Notes under the pieces: generated by a model
What the model saw: only the letters and a program-made list of their open reading frames with translations
Told to the model about the DNA's origin: nothing
Database searches by the model: none
Position numbers and translations under genes: made by a program
NCBI GenBank assembly: GCA_046765875.1
Contig: JBKPSJ010000090.1
Location: 1 to 15,967 of the forward strand
Direction of reading: 5' to 3'
DNA: 15,967 nucleotides
DNA from: DASRHY01 sp046765875
GTDB taxonomy: Bacteria > Actinomycetota > Actinomycetes > Propionibacteriales > Kribbellaceae
Shown: positions 1 to 7,945 of the stretch, piece after piece
Position numbering within the stretch: position 1 is the first letter of the stretch
Layout of the letters: every line of letters starts with the position of its first letter

Positions 1-2
1 AC

Positions 3-551
3 GACTATTCCGATCCGGTCCGGGCCAGGTCCGAGCCGTCACTGCAACTTGCGGGTACGCCGGATGCTCGCGGGATCGACCTGGGCGTCGTGCAGGAGGC
101 CGGTGTGCGGCTCACCGGCCGGCTGAGCGCCCTCGACGGCACCACCGCGCAGTTCGCGGACGACCTCGCCGTCACGATGGGCGCGGCGCAGTGCCGGTTG
201 TGTCGTGTGCTCGCGGACATCGACCCGTACGCCGGCGCACCGTCGGATCCACCGCCCGTCATTCCGGTGCCGAGATCGCCGACGACTCTCGACCTCGCCC
301 GAGAGGGGGTGACCTCGGTGGTGTGGGCCACCGGCTTCCGGCCCTGGTACCCGTGGTTGAAGGTTCCGGTACTCGGTGCGGACGGCCGGATCCGTCATCG
401 CCGTGGTATCACCGACGTACCCGGGCTCTACGCGATCGGCCTGCGTTTCCAGCATCGGCGGAACTCGACGTTCATCGACGGCGCCCGCCATGACGCCGTC
501 TACGTCGCAGACCACATCACGGCCCACCGCGCCGTACGGGTGGGGGTGTGA
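3..551 (+). CDS. Flavin-containing oxidoreductase, C-terminal part (5' end outside window)
   Basis: The reading frame is open from the first bases of the window to a TGA at 549-551, giving about 182 residues with no start visible, so the gene begins upstream. The visible part matches the C-terminal half of CzcO/flavin-monooxygenase-like proteins. It has the ATGF motif with following proline (VVWATGFRP, bases about 318-344) that marks the end of the second dinucleotide-binding region. It ends in a PGLYAIGLRFQHRRNSTFIDG block typical of this family's FAD-contacting C-terminus. The predicted role is NAD(P)H- and FAD-dependent oxidation of a small organic substrate in the cytoplasm; the substrate is unknown. 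The next flavoprotein gene starts 3 bp after the stop, so the two are probably co-transcribed. An internal GTG at 90 could be mistaken for a start, but the conserved frame extends upstream of it. Confidence 0.85.
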   Translation, partial: DYSDPVRARSEPSLQLAGTPDARGIDLGVVQEAGVRLTGRLSALDGTTAQFADDLAVTMGAAQCRLCRVLADIDPYAGAPSDPPPVIPVPRSPTTLDLAREGVTSVVWATGFRPWYPWLKVPVLGADGRIRHRRGITDVPGLYAIGLRFQHRRNSTFIDGARHDAVYVADHITAHRAVRVGV

Positions 552-554
552 CCG

Positions 555-1721
555 ATGGACTACGACGCCGTCATAGTCGGAGCCCGGGCGGCCGGTGCCG
601 CGACCGCACTGTTGCTCGCCCGGCAAGGTTTGCGTGTGCTCCTGGTCGATCGTGACCGGTATGGCACCGACACGCTGTCCACGCACGCGTTGATGCGCGG
701 CGGGGTGCTGCTGCTGTCGCAATGGGGTCTGCTCGACCGGATCGTCGATGCCGGCACGCCCGCGATCGGCCGGACCACCTTCCACTACGGCGCCGAGACG
801 GTCACCGTCGCGATCAAGCCGTCGGCGGGCGTGGATGCCCTGTACGCGCCCCGGCGCACGTTGCTCGACCGGGTGCTGGTCGACGCCGCGGCCGCCGCCG
901 GTGCCGAGGTCCGCTTCGGCGTCGCCGTCACCGGTCTGCGACGTGACCGCTCCGGCCGCGTCGCCGGGGTGATCGGACGCGACCGGTCCGGCGCAACGCT
1001 GGAGGCGCGGGCCGGGCTCGTCGTCGGCGCCGACGGTGTGCGGTCGAAGGTTGCCCGCGACGTCGGCGCCCGTACCCATCGCGGTGGCAGCGGTGCCGGC
1101 GCTGTTATGTACGGCTACTGGTCCGGCCTCGAGGTCGCGGGCTACGAGTGGTTCTACCGGCGCGGCCACAGTGCCGGCCTGATCCCCACCAACTCAGGCG
1201 AAGTCTGTGTCTTCACCGGCGTCCCGGCCCGGAACCTTCCGGCCGCGAAGGCCCGCGCCTATCACCAACTGCTGATGGCCGCGACGGGCGGAGACCCTCG
1301 ATTGGCCGCCGCCCAACCTCCGACCCGGGTACGGACCTGGATCGGACGCCCCGGTTTCATCCGGCAGGCGCACGGTCCGGGCTGGGCTCTCGTCGGGGAC
1401 GCCGGCTTGTTCCAGGACCCGCTGAGCACGCATGGCATCACCGATGCCCTGCGCGACGCCGAGTTGCTCTCACGATCGGTGGCAGCGGCCGGCAGCGATG
1501 CTCTCGACGCATTCGCCGACGATCGCGACGGGATCATTCACCCGCTGTTCGATGTCGTCGACCGGATCGCCGGCTATGAATGGGATCTGGTCGAGGTGCA
1601 GGGCCTCCTCCGCCGACTCAGCGCGGCGATGAGCCGGGAGGTGGATCTCCTCGAAGATCCAGCCGCATCAGTACGCGTGGGAACCCCCCGGCGACCGAAT
1701 CCGTATCGGCAGCCTTCGTGA
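555..1721 (+). CDS. FAD-dependent monooxygenase/oxidoreductase (PHBH fold, geranylgeranyl-reductase-like)
   Basis: This is a 388-residue cytoplasmic flavoprotein. An N-terminal Rossmann fold carries the FAD-binding GARAAG motif (residues 9-14) and an acidic ribose-binding residue in VDRD (31-34). The DG motif of class A monooxygenases is at 157-164 (VVGADGVR), and the GD motif is at 281-282 (ALVGDAGLFQDPLSTHGI). This motif set places it with class A flavin monooxygenases and geranylgeranyl-reductase-type enzymes; the substrate cannot be read from sequence. The ATG lies 3 bp after the stop of the upstream oxidoreductase, so translational coupling is likely. The last roughly 20 residues (rich in P and R) look unlike the family. 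They lie within a 104-bp overlap with the acetyltransferase on the other strand, which suggests that the original stop was lost and the frame runs on. Confidence 0.88.
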   Translation: MDYDAVIVGARAAGAATALLLARQGLRVLLVDRDRYGTDTLSTHALMRGGVLLLSQWGLLDRIVDAGTPAIGRTTFHYGAETVTVAIKPSAGVDALYAPRRTLLDRVLVDAAAAAGAEVRFGVAVTGLRRDRSGRVAGVIGRDRSGATLEARAGLVVGADGVRSKVARDVGARTHRGGSGAGAVMYGYWSGLEVAGYEWFYRRGHSAGLIPTNSGEVCVFTGVPARNLPAAKARAYHQLLMAATGGDPRLAAAQPPTRVRTWIGRPGFIRQAHGPGWALVGDAGLFQDPLSTHGITDALRDAELLSRSVAAAGSDALDAFADDRDGIIHPLFDVVDRIAGYEWDLVEVQGLLRRLSAAMSREVDLLEDPAASVRVGTPRRPNPYRQPS

Positions 1722-2226
1722 AGCCGGCAGCCTCGAATACGCCCCGGGTTCCGACGAATGCCATCGTGAGGTCGACCTTCTCGCCCCTGTTGTCCACCGG
1801 GTATCCCTCGACCGCGGGTGCGCCGCGGGACTTCGCGTAGGCCACGGCGCCTTCGAGAAGCGCGTGCGAGAGACCCTTGCCGCGGTGGCCGGGACGTACG
1901 CGAATGCACCACACGGACCACACCGGCAACTCGTCGACGTGCGGGATCTTCGTCGACCGTTCGAAGGGGAGTTCCGACCGGGGTGCGACCGCCGCCCAGC
2001 CGGCGACCTCACCGTCGTCGTACGCCAGGACGCCCGGCGCGACCTTGCGGGAGCAGAGCCTCCTGACGTACTCGCCGCGGGCCGGCTCGATGAGTGACCG
2101 ATTGGTCTTCCAGTCCAGGCGATGGCTCAGACACCAGCATACCGAGGCATCGGGCCTCTTCGGACCGAGCATGGTGGCGACATCGTCGAACCGCGCGGCC
2201 GTCGCAGGCCTCACCTCGATGCTCAC
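1618..2226 (-). CDS. GNAT family N-acetyltransferase
   Basis: The predicted protein has 202 residues from the GTG at 2226-2224. Acetyl-CoA binding motif A is clear at residues 110-118 (VRPGHRGKG), followed by the helix SHALLEGAVAYAKSRG. The C-terminal GFPRVLMRLDL strand is typical of the fold. The N-terminus SIEVRPATAARFDDVATMLGPKRP, with a nearby VCWC, resembles a widespread actinobacterial GNAT subgroup of unknown acceptor. A TTG at 2256 would add 10 residues. I prefer 2226 because the conserved beta-strand begins there and a TANNNT-type hexamer (plus-strand bases 2234-2239) sits 7 nt upstream, the geometry of a leaderless transcript. There is no clear Shine-Dalgarno sequence. The 3' end overlaps the convergent flavoprotein gene by 104 bp. 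Confidence 0.87.
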   Translation of the reverse strand: MSIEVRPATAARFDDVATMLGPKRPDASVCWCLSHRLDWKTNRSLIEPARGEYVRRLCSRKVAPGVLAYDDGEVAGWAAVAPRSELPFERSTKIPHVDELPVWSVWCIRVRPGHRGKGLSHALLEGAVAYAKSRGAPAVEGYPVDNRGEKVDLTMAFVGTRGVFEAAGFTKAADTDSVAGGFPRVLMRLDLRGDPPPGSSPR

Positions 2227-2343
2227 GCCGGTCACGCTATCGGGGCGCGCCGACAACCCGCAGAGGCGCCCGAACGTTCGGGGGCCACGCCCGGACAGGC
2301 GCGCGCCGAGGGGCGACTATCCGAAATGCGAACCGCCGTCAGG

Positions 2344-2577
2344 TGCGAAAGCGGCTGGTGTGGACGGCTGGCCACGCCTCCGAGCCGAGCCGCGCGTGCC
2401 AGGTTGTGGGTCTGCACGTCTTGTTGTGACTTCCAGCGGCGTTATGCAGCGTGCCAACCCACACCAATGTGCGGGAACCCTTCGACCCCGCCGGCACGGT
2501 ACGTCACCGACGGCACAACACCACTGACATCCGACCCGGGCCTGCGGACGGATCAGCCACTTTCGTGACAGGTCTTA
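2344..2577. repeat. Dispersed repeat, copy A (234 bp, MITE-like, imperfect terminal inverted repeats)
   Basis: This stretch is a second copy of the sequence at 7946-8106, in the same orientation. The left part (about 2348-2399) and the right part (2471-2577) align closely with copy B; the final 29 bases differ at one position. Copy A carries about 73 extra bases in the middle (about 2398-2470). The ends are inverted relative to each other: the left end reads TGCGAAAGCGGCTG, and the complement of the right end reads CACGAAAGTGGCTG, matching at 11 of 14 positions. No transposase frame fits inside. The right end supplies the TAA stop of the molybdopterin oxidoreductase. It could be a MITE, the remnant of an insertion sequence or a mobile terminator module; it could also be an ancient duplication. 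Confidence 0.75.
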
Positions 2578-3630
2578 ATGCAGGGGGAATGGTGGCTGCC
2601 ACCACCAGGGCTGGGCGTCCACGACCACGCGGTCCAGCCATTTCACCCACCAGAAGCCCCGCCGACCCGGCGCGACGAGCCGGGCCGGTGCCCCGTGGCC
2701 GACCGACAGCGGTTGGTCGGCGACGTGGGTCGCGATGAGCAGGGACGGCATATCCGACAGCGGCAGACGGCGTGCGTACCCGGTGGTTGAGATCACGAGA
2801 AGGCTGCGCGCATCCGGCGGGAGTGACGCGGGCAGCAGCCGATCGAGCCGCACTCCGCGCCAATGCTGGGCGGCGTACCAGCCTCCGGTGCAATCGAGGA
2901 CGGCGGGCAATTCGTCGCCGGCCATGGCCAGCAGCGCGTCAAGGTCGTGCTCGGCCACCGGCCGGCCGGGCACTTCGAGCCGCAGCCGCCAGGTCGCCAC
3001 GTCGACGTTCGGTACGTCGTCCAGGGCCCATTGCGTGACCGGCATCGACTCCGGACGTTCCGAGCCGACCTCGTACGAGCCGGTCGCCCTGCTGTCCTGT
3101 CCGGATAGCGCGAGCCCGCGTGCGACCCCTTCCACGGCGAAGTACGCCGCGGCCGCACCGCCGCCGAGCGCCAGCGCACGGAGCAAGGTACGCCGGGAAA
3201 GGTCGGTACGCCGCAATCGCTGCGGATACCGAAGCACGTGTGCGACAGCGAACGGCACCGCAAGCACCGCGGCACCAACGTGCACCTGCATCGCGGTCAG
3301 GCCCGCGTAGGTCCGGAAGCCGCCGAGGACGTGCACGATGCCCGCGATGATCGATACGGCGACCAGGACCCCCAGGACAACGCCCGATGTCCCGCGCCAC
3401 GAACCCGGCCTGCGTATCCGGCCCCGCCGAACGATCAACGACTTCCAGGGCACCAGCAGGACCAGCGCCAGCCCCGCCGCGGCATGCAGTGCGATCACCA
3501 CCCGCGCCGGCGTCGTCGTACCGGTGCCGAACGCGACCCAGCCGGTGGCGAAGGCGAGCACGAGCAGCACCATCAGGGCGACGTTCGTACGCCGCCCGGC
3601 ACCTCGGCCAGCCCGGCGCTTGTGGGCCAT
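2575..3630 (-). CDS. Membrane-anchored molybdopterin-dependent oxidoreductase (sulfite-oxidase fold) with internal Tat-like motif
   Basis: The protein has 351 residues. About five hydrophobic segments come first (roughly 16-34, 42-61, 83-103, 113-133, 151-170). Histidines in or near them (H49, H100, H117, H131) could ligate heme in a cytochrome b-like domain. A sulfite-oxidase-type molybdopterin domain follows (about 195-345). Its cofactor-ligand cysteine is C247 in VLDCTGGWYA, and the conserved GHGAPARLVAPGRRGFWWVKW block is at 311-331. Just before the last hydrophobic segment is SRRTLLR (145-151), a twin-arginine-like signal. This suggests Sec insertion of the first helices and Tat export of the cofactor domain. 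The substrate is unknown; periplasmic-side sulfite, sulfoxide or N-oxide chemistry is known in the wider family. The TAA stop lies in repeat copy A. The ATG at 3630 has no strong ribosome site. Confidence 0.88.
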   Translation of the reverse strand: MAHKRRAGRGAGRRTNVALMVLLVLAFATGWVAFGTGTTTPARVVIALHAAAGLALVLLVPWKSLIVRRGRIRRPGSWRGTSGVVLGVLVAVSIIAGIVHVLGGFRTYAGLTAMQVHVGAAVLAVPFAVAHVLRYPQRLRRTDLSRRTLLRALALGGGAAAAYFAVEGVARGLALSGQDSRATGSYEVGSERPESMPVTQWALDDVPNVDVATWRLRLEVPGRPVAEHDLDALLAMAGDELPAVLDCTGGWYAAQHWRGVRLDRLLPASLPPDARSLLVISTTGYARRLPLSDMPSLLIATHVADQPLSVGHGAPARLVAPGRRGFWWVKWLDRVVVDAQPWWWQPPFPLH

Positions 3631-3671
3631 ACAGCCAGTGTGAGCTGACGTGCCTCAGCGCGCGCGGGTGT

Positions 3672-3815
3672 TCAGGCGGTGGCTGTCATGAAGATGCTGA
3701 CGGCTTCCTGGACCTGGGCGTGTGTCGGCCCGATCCAGAACAGGTGGCTGGGTGCATCCAGTTCGACAAGGGTGGCGGTCGGGATGGTGTGTGCGGAGTC
3801 CTTGATCGATCGTTG
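3672..3815 (-). pseudogene. Remnant of an alpha/beta-hydrolase gene (C-terminal about 45 residues)
   Basis: The minus-strand frame ending at the TGA at 3674-3672 encodes IPTATLVELDAPSHLFWIG followed by an amphipathic helix (THAQVQEAVSIFMTATA). This is the characteristic C-terminal pattern of alpha/beta hydrolases, with the catalytic histidine in the SH-LFW segment. Upstream of about 3815 the frame loses any resemblance and runs into the promoter and signal-peptide region of the PQQ gene on the other strand. I read it as the tail of a deleted hydrolase gene. Recognition is by eye from a short segment, so chance resemblance is possible. It fills most of the 209-bp gap between the molybdopterin oxidoreductase and the PQQ protein. 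Confidence 0.5.
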
Positions 3816-3839
3816 ATGTCGGGACGGGATCGTCGGTGC

Positions 3840-5048
3840 ATGACTGGACGGATGTTTCGGGTAGGGGCCCTTTGCGGGCTCGCTGCGCTTGTCATGACGC
3901 CGCTGGTGGCCTCCGCCCCGGCGAGCGCCGTCACGATCGGTGACTGGACCCAGTTCCGCAACGGGTCCGCTCACCTGGGAGTCAATTCAGCCGAAACGGC
4001 GTTGTCTCCGTCGACCGTCAGTGGGCTGCGCCAGCAATGGGTGACGAACGTCGCCGGCAGCGTCTTCTCGTCGCCGGCGACCGCCGACGGACTGGTGTAC
4101 GTCGGTGGCCTGGACGGCCGCCTGCATGCGCTCGACGCCACCACGGGCCAGCAACTATGGGCCAAGCCGGACGATGCGCTCGACGGCGACTGGACGTTCA
4201 CGTCGCCAGCCGTCGGCGACGGAATCGTCTATCTGGGGATCAACCGGCCCGCGGCCTCGATCTGGGCCTTCGACGCAGTGACCGGAGCGACTCGCTGGCA
4301 CACCACCGCATCGGTCAGCAACATCAACGGATCGCCGGTCGTCGACGGCGGTGTGGTGTACGCCGCCACCACCGAGGACCAGGTGCTGGCCCTCGATGCC
4401 GCGACCGGTGCGCGGATCTGGGATGTCAAGCCGAACGGCGGGCGCGGTTCCGGGTTCCTCTCCTCGCCGACCGTTGCCGAAGGCAAGGTGTTCGCCGCGT
4501 CGGTCAACCAGCAGGTGTACGCGCTGGATGCGGCGTCCGGCGCCGTGCTGTGGTCGTTCCCGACCGGTGGCCACAACTCCTCGACACCTGCTGTCGTCGA
4601 CGGCACCGTCTACTTCGGCTCGCGGGACGGCAATGTGTACGCCGTCGACGCCGGCACCGGAGCACTGCGCTGGAAGGTGCGATACGGCACGAACATCCTG
4701 GCGACCTTCCAGTCGTCGCCGGCAGTATCGGGCGGCACCGTCTACATCGGGACGAACAACGACGGCCGGGTGCTCGCGCTGGACGCCGCGACCGGTGCCC
4801 AGCGCTGGGCCTTCCGCGCGAGCGGTGTCGTGATGTCCTCGCCAGCGGTGGCCAACGGCGTCGTGTACGTCGGATCCAGCAACGGCTCCGTCTACGGACT
4901 GCGGGCGACGAACGGCCAGCGGCTGTGGTCGGGCCGGCTCTCCGGCGAGGTGGACTCCAGTCCGGCCGTGGCGCAGGGCAAGGTCTACGCGGCGACGTAC
5001 GGTGACAAGGGCGGCGGCAACGTCTACTCGTTCGCGCTGCGGCGTTGA
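3840..5048 (+). CDS. Secreted PQQ-like beta-propeller repeat protein
   Basis: The protein has 402 residues from the ATG at 3840. A Sec signal peptide is visible: arginines near the N-terminus, a hydrophobic core (about 8-24) and an ASAPASA cleavage site ending at residue 30. The mature part starts with a DWTQFRNGSAHLG segment, common at the start of PQQ-binding-like propellers. It then has about seven or eight repeats of the form SSPAVxxGxVYVGSxxGxVYALDAxTGxxLW, each one blade. No catalytic dehydrogenase domain is attached, so it is more likely an extracellular binding or scaffold protein than an enzyme. Alternative starts are ATG 3816 and ATG 3852, and none has a convincing ribosome site. 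The 3' end overlaps the convergent SARP-type regulator gene by 25 bp. Confidence 0.88.
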   Translation: MTGRMFRVGALCGLAALVMTPLVASAPASAVTIGDWTQFRNGSAHLGVNSAETALSPSTVSGLRQQWVTNVAGSVFSSPATADGLVYVGGLDGRLHALDATTGQQLWAKPDDALDGDWTFTSPAVGDGIVYLGINRPAASIWAFDAVTGATRWHTTASVSNINGSPVVDGGVVYAATTEDQVLALDAATGARIWDVKPNGGRGSGFLSSPTVAEGKVFAASVNQQVYALDAASGAVLWSFPTGGHNSSTPAVVDGTVYFGSRDGNVYAVDAGTGALRWKVRYGTNILATFQSSPAVSGGTVYIGTNNDGRVLALDAATGAQRWAFRASGVVMSSPAVANGVVYVGSSNGSVYGLRATNGQRLWSGRLSGEVDSSPAVAQGKVYAATYGDKGGGNVYSFALRR

Positions 5049-7837
5049 CCGTTCCCGGACTCCTGGAGGATCTCGCCGAGCAGCCGGAGACACTGCGCCG
5101 TGCCGCGCCGATCATCGGTCCGTTCGCAGATGGCCAAGGCGGCACGCAGGCACTCCAGCGCCCGGTCGGGCCGGCCGAGGCCACGGTGTACGAGGCCGAG
5201 GTGGGTCAGGCAATGCGCCTGGCCCGCCTCGTCGGCCAACTCGCGGAAGACCGCGAGCCCGTCGGTGTACTTCGCCTGTGCCTCGGTCAGCGAGCCCGCC
5301 GTCTCGTACACCTCACCGAGATTCGTCACCGCGGCCGCCTCGCCGCGCCGGTTGCCCAGCTCGCGCCAGATCCGGCCGGACTCGGCGAGGCAGGCCAGCG
5401 CCTCCTCGTACCGTTCGAGTCGTCCGTACACCGGGCCGAGGTTGTTCAGGTACACGCCCACGCTGTGCGCGTTGCCGAGCGCGCAGGCGATCGAGAGCGC
5501 CTGCGACAGACAGTCGGCAGCCCGGTCGTAGCCGCCGAGGCTGTCGTAGACCGTGCCGAGCCCGTTCAGGCACGAGGCGCGTCCGACGTCGTCGCCGGCC
5601 TCGGTGAACAGGTCCAGTCCAGCCTGCAGGTGGGTTGTGGCCTGACTCCAGTCGCCGCGCAGTTCGTACGCCGCTCCGAGGTCGCGATGCGCGAACGCCT
5701 CGGCATACCGATCTCCGGTGCGGAACGCGACGGCAAGCGCGGTCCGGTTCAGCCGGATCCAGTCCGACCGGTGCCCGCGGATATGGAAGAACGCGAACAG
5801 GGCACGGGCCAATTGTCCAGGGATCTCATCCGGTACGCCGTCTGTGGCCGCGGCCTGCTGCGCGGTCGCGAGCAGGTTCGCACGTTCGGTCTCGAGCCAT
5901 TCGAGCGCGGCCGGCACCGAGCCGAGCGGCGTACCACCTCGTGCCCATTCGCCGGCGGTGTCGATCCGCGGGTCGCCCGGCCGCAGCGTCGCGTACGCGC
6001 TCCAAGCGGTGGCGACCTGCCATCGCATCGCACGGGTGAGCGTTGCGGCCAGTTCGTCGGGGGAGTGCGACTCGGCCGCGAGTTCGCGCGCCAGCAGCCG
6101 CAGCAGGTCGTGCAGCCGGTACCGGTCAGGCGTGCGACTCTCCAGCAGCTGCGCGTCCACCAGCTGTTCCAGCACCGGGGTGGGGTCCGTTGCTTCGAGC
6201 AACCGTTCGGCGTACGGCGCACTCAGGTCCGGCGTGTCGGGCAGACCTAGCAGGCCGAACGCCGCCGCGGCTCTGCGCTCGGCTTCGGACCCGGCGGTCA
6301 GCAGCCTGTGCCCGACAAGCAGCGAGGCTCGTACGTCGAGGTCGCCGGCGCGCAGTTCGTCGAGTCGGCGGCGGGTATCGGCCAGCCGGCCGGTCAGCGT
6401 CTGTACCGGCCAGGCCGGACGCGCGGCGAGTCGGGCACCGGCGATTCGTACCGCCAGCGGCAGCCCTCCGCACAGCGCAACGAGCCGCCGCGCGGCGACC
6501 GGATCCGCGGCGACCCGCTCGGACCCTGCCAATCGGCCGAGCAGTGTAAGCGACTCGCCCGATGACAGCGGACGGAGATGCAGATGACGTACGCCATCGA
6601 GGGCCGACAGCACCCGCCGGCTGGTCACCAGGACGGCACAACCGGGTCCGGCCGGCAGCAGTGGCCGCAACTGCGCTTCGTCGGTCGCATTGTCCAGTAC
6701 GACCAGGATCCGCCGGCTCGCGGTCTCGGCGCGGAACCTGCCGGCGGCTTCGACGACGTTGTACCGGCCGGCGTCGGGTACGTCCAGCGCACGGAGGAAC
6801 CCGCCCAGCACCCCAAGCCGAGTACCGTCCGCCATGTCGGCGTACAGCTGACCGTCGGGGAAGCAGTCCGCGGCGAGGTGCGCCGCATGCACCGCCAACG
6901 CGGACTTGCCGATGCCCGCGACACCATCGATCGCACCGATCGGCGGTACGCCTTCCGGATCTCGCCGCAGCAGCGACGCGAGCTCGGCCAACTGGCCGGA
7001 ACGGCCGGTGAATGTGGCCACGTCGGCCGGCAGTTGGTGCGGCACCACGGTCCGCGTACAGGCCGACGGCCGGCCCGGCAGATCGAGCGCCGGATCGGCT
7101 GCCAGCATCCGCTCGTGCAGGTCACGGACAGCGCGGGCGGGCTCGGTCCCGAGCTCGCCGGCCAGCCGATCGCGCAATCGCCGGTACGCCGCCAGCGCCT
7201 CGGCCTGCCGACCGGCTCGGTACAGCGCGAGCATCCAGTGCTGCCACAGCCGTTCGCGCAGCGGGTTCTCCTCGACCAGGGCGCGCAGTTCGACGGCGAG
7301 GTCGGCGTGCTGACCGAGCGCCAGCCGGGCCTGGACCAGGCTCTCGCTGGCAGCGAGCCGCCGTTCCTCCGCGACCACCAGCCGGCCGTCGGGGTCGGCG
7401 TGGACGACGACATCCTCGAGCGGACGGCCGCGCCACAGTGTCAGCGCCTGGCCGAGCTGATCCGTCGCGGTGCGCGGATCGCCATCGCGCAACGCCTGTT
7501 CGCCGCGGGTGACAAGGTCTTCGAACGCAAGCAGATCCAGATCGGCTGCAGTCACATCCATCCGATAACCCGCCGCGTCGGTCACCAGCCGCGGCGACCA
7601 TTCCCCGTTCAGATCCAGGTCACGACGCAACGTCGACACGTACGTACGCAAGGCCCCGACCGCGGTCGGCGGTGCCTGGCCGGCCCAGACGGCGTCGACC
7701 AGCCGGCCGGCGCTCACCGGCCGGTTCGGGTTCACCAGCAACACGGCGAGGACGGCACGCAGCTTCGGCGACCCGAGCCGTACTGGCTCGTCGAACCGGT
7801 CGCGAACCTCCAGCGGTCCGAGCACCCTGAACCGCAC
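5024..7837 (-). CDS. AfsR/SARP-type transcriptional regulator (winged helix, BTAD, NB-ARC, TPR)
   Basis: The 937-residue protein has domains in the order typical of large SARPs. An OmpR-like winged helix lies at about 1-95 (MRFRVLGPLEV through the LRTYVSTLRRDL recognition segment). A bacterial transcriptional activation domain lies at about 96-245. The linker VPHQLPADVATFTGR precedes an NB-ARC/STAND ATPase with P-loop GVAGIGKS (305-312), Walker B ILVVLDN (377-383) and VTSRR (404-408). TPR repeats fill roughly 690-930. Such proteins activate transcription as ATP-gated switches, often of secondary-metabolite genes. The GTG start at 7837 is supported by a GGGAGG ribosome site about 8 nt upstream. 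No biosynthetic core gene is nearby, so the target is unknown. It overlaps the convergent PQQ gene by 25 bp and ends in TAG. Confidence 0.92.
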   Translation of the reverse strand: MRFRVLGPLEVRDRFDEPVRLGSPKLRAVLAVLLVNPNRPVSAGRLVDAVWAGQAPPTAVGALRTYVSTLRRDLDLNGEWSPRLVTDAAGYRMDVTAADLDLLAFEDLVTRGEQALRDGDPRTATDQLGQALTLWRGRPLEDVVVHADPDGRLVVAEERRLAASESLVQARLALGQHADLAVELRALVEENPLRERLWQHWMLALYRAGRQAEALAAYRRLRDRLAGELGTEPARAVRDLHERMLAADPALDLPGRPSACTRTVVPHQLPADVATFTGRSGQLAELASLLRRDPEGVPPIGAIDGVAGIGKSALAVHAAHLAADCFPDGQLYADMADGTRLGVLGGFLRALDVPDAGRYNVVEAAGRFRAETASRRILVVLDNATDEAQLRPLLPAGPGCAVLVTSRRVLSALDGVRHLHLRPLSSGESLTLLGRLAGSERVAADPVAARRLVALCGGLPLAVRIAGARLAARPAWPVQTLTGRLADTRRRLDELRAGDLDVRASLLVGHRLLTAGSEAERRAAAAFGLLGLPDTPDLSAPYAERLLEATDPTPVLEQLVDAQLLESRTPDRYRLHDLLRLLARELAAESHSPDELAATLTRAMRWQVATAWSAYATLRPGDPRIDTAGEWARGGTPLGSVPAALEWLETERANLLATAQQAAATDGVPDEIPGQLARALFAFFHIRGHRSDWIRLNRTALAVAFRTGDRYAEAFAHRDLGAAYELRGDWSQATTHLQAGLDLFTEAGDDVGRASCLNGLGTVYDSLGGYDRAADCLSQALSIACALGNAHSVGVYLNNLGPVYGRLERYEEALACLAESGRIWRELGNRRGEAAAVTNLGEVYETAGSLTEAQAKYTDGLAVFRELADEAGQAHCLTHLGLVHRGLGRPDRALECLRAALAICERTDDRRGTAQCLRLLGEILQESGNGQRRSANE

Positions 7838-7902
7838 AGCGTGGCCCTCCCGTCACCGAGGCGACCCTCAGCACCAATAACGAACCACTCCACCCCCTGG
7901 TT

Positions 7903-7917
7903 CACCGGCCGCCGGTG
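7903..7917. promoter_or_regulatory. 15-bp palindrome in the upstream region of the SARP-type regulator gene
   Basis: CACCGGC and GCCGGTG face each other across a single base, about 65 bp upstream of the GTG of the minus-strand regulator. The location suits an operator. No convincing -35/-10 pair was found; a weak TTATTG hexamer lies between the palindrome and the gene. GC-rich palindromes can occur by chance in this genome. Confidence 0.3.
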
Positions 7918-7945
7918 TTCGGGTGACCTGATGCGATTGCCATTG

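Noticed and set aside
39..1169. A 376-residue open frame on the minus strand
   Set aside because: It is antisense to the two flavoprotein genes, is of low-complexity R/G/D-rich composition and shows no family motif.
2344..2577. Protein-coding reading of the repeat (similar short peptides RPVTKVADP in both copies)
   Set aside because: The similarity follows from the DNA repeat. The frames carry no start signals, and differences between copies are not concentrated at third positions.
3387..3839. N-terminal extension of the PQQ protein to 553 residues
   Set aside because: The extension overlaps the molybdopterin oxidoreductase gene antisense, and a clear signal peptide starts at 3840.
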